From NCBI GenBank assembly GCA_025980625.1, contig JAICXG010000176.1:1-5814 (forward strand): a stretch of DNA of 5,814 bases, written 5' to 3'. Below, one piece after another: positions 5,470 through 5,814 of this stretch. Every line of letters begins with the position of its first letter. The first letter of the stretch is position 1. Position numbers and translations under genes: made by a program. This DNA comes from Chthoniobacterales bacterium. GTDB taxonomy: Bacteria; Verrucomicrobiota; Verrucomicrobiia; Chthoniobacterales; UBA10450. Under the pieces are notes generated by a model. It was not told the DNA's origin and made no database searches. It worked only from the letters and a program-made list of their open reading frames with translations.

Positions 5470-5814
5470 CTTGAACCCAAAAGTCTTCGACGATGACGTT
5501 CAACAGATAGCCATCCGGCAGGGATTCGGAGAAGGCTTTCTCCTCGCGGGCCGGCAGGATTCCAATGTGGTGGGTCTTTGCGCGGACCTGACTGAATCAA
5601 CCAAGATGATTCTCTTTAAAAAGGAGTTTCCGGACCGCTTTATCGAGGTCGGGGTGGCCGAACAGAATCTGGCCAGTGTCGCTTCCGGCATGGCGGCGAT
5701 GGGTAAAATCCCATTTATCTCCTCTTACGCCATGTTTAGCCCTGGACGAAACTGGGAGCAGATTCGCACCACCATTTGTTACAACAACGCCAACGTGAAA
5801 ATCGCCGGGAGTCA
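5462..5814 (+). CDS. Transketolase, C-terminal (pyrimidine-binding) subunit (partial, 3' end outside window)
   Basis: An open frame starts at ATG 5462, overlapping the end of the N-terminal half by 8 bases, and stays open to the window edge (117 full codons). It begins MNDLNPKVFDDDVQQIAIRQ and contains the pyrimidine-binding motifs of transketolase: FIEVGVAEQNLASVASGMAA (60-79), in which E67 is the catalytic glutamate that activates the thiamine N1', and PFISSYAMF…RNWEQIR (84-102). The other nearby ATG (5466) leads to a stop after two codons, which fixes the start. There is no strong ribosome-binding site; the overlap implies translational coupling, which would keep the two subunits in equal amounts. 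The C-terminal third (domain III) lies outside the window. Together with the upstream gene it should form one heterotetramer-type enzyme. Confidence 0.93.
   Translation, partial: MNDLNPKVFDDDVQQIAIRQGFGEGFLLAGRQDSNVVGLCADLTESTKMILFKKEFPDRFIEVGVAEQNLASVASGMAAMGKIPFISSYAMFSPGRNWEQIRTTICYNNANVKIAGS

Overview
The window holds a run of genes, all on the + strand, from a moderately GC-rich bacterium. It looks like a chromosomal housekeeping region rather than an accessory island: there is no transposase, integrase, phage gene, CRISPR array, tRNA or rRNA. The taxon cannot be fixed from the sequence. A menaquinone-style (PDWY) cytochrome b with a fused cytochrome c, a two-gene transketolase and an FtsH with a long low-complexity periplasmic segment fit a soil or freshwater Gram-negative lineage such as Verrucomicrobiota or Acidobacteriota. 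That placement is inference.

Layout. (1) Positions 1-1506 are the 3' end of a quinol:cytochrome c oxidoreductase (bc-type) operon. The last 28 codons of a probable Rieske iron-sulfur protein overlap (ATGA) the start of a single-chain cytochrome b with a C-terminal cytochrome c domain. This chain would combine the cytochrome b6, subunit IV and cytochrome c parts that are separate in other lineages. (2) A 256-bp gap with no convincing gene is followed by ftsH (1763-3805), a membrane-anchored AAA+ zinc protease with all catalytic motifs intact. (3) After a 187-bp gap comes a small heat-shock protein of the Hsp20/alpha-crystallin family (3993-4469). (4) After a 106-bp gap come the two halves of a split transketolase. 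The N-terminal, diphosphate-binding half is complete (4576-5469). The C-terminal, pyrimidine-binding half begins 8 bp inside it (5462) and runs off the window end.

How they work together. The Rieske and cytochrome b/c genes build one respiratory complex. FtsH and Hsp20 are both protein quality-control factors: FtsH extracts and degrades membrane and soluble proteins, and Hsp20 holds unfolding proteins. The transketolase pair makes one heteromeric enzyme of the non-oxidative pentose phosphate pathway. The gaps before ftsH, hsp20 and the transketolase pair suggest at least partly separate transcription.

I did not find a previously undescribed system. The points most worth a second look are the architecture of the cytochrome b/c fusion (b6-type haem spacing, no haem c_n cysteine, PDWY Qo motif), the long Ala/Pro/Lys insert in the FtsH periplasmic domain with a short direct repeat at its edges, and a hairpin that encloses the hsp20 stop codon.
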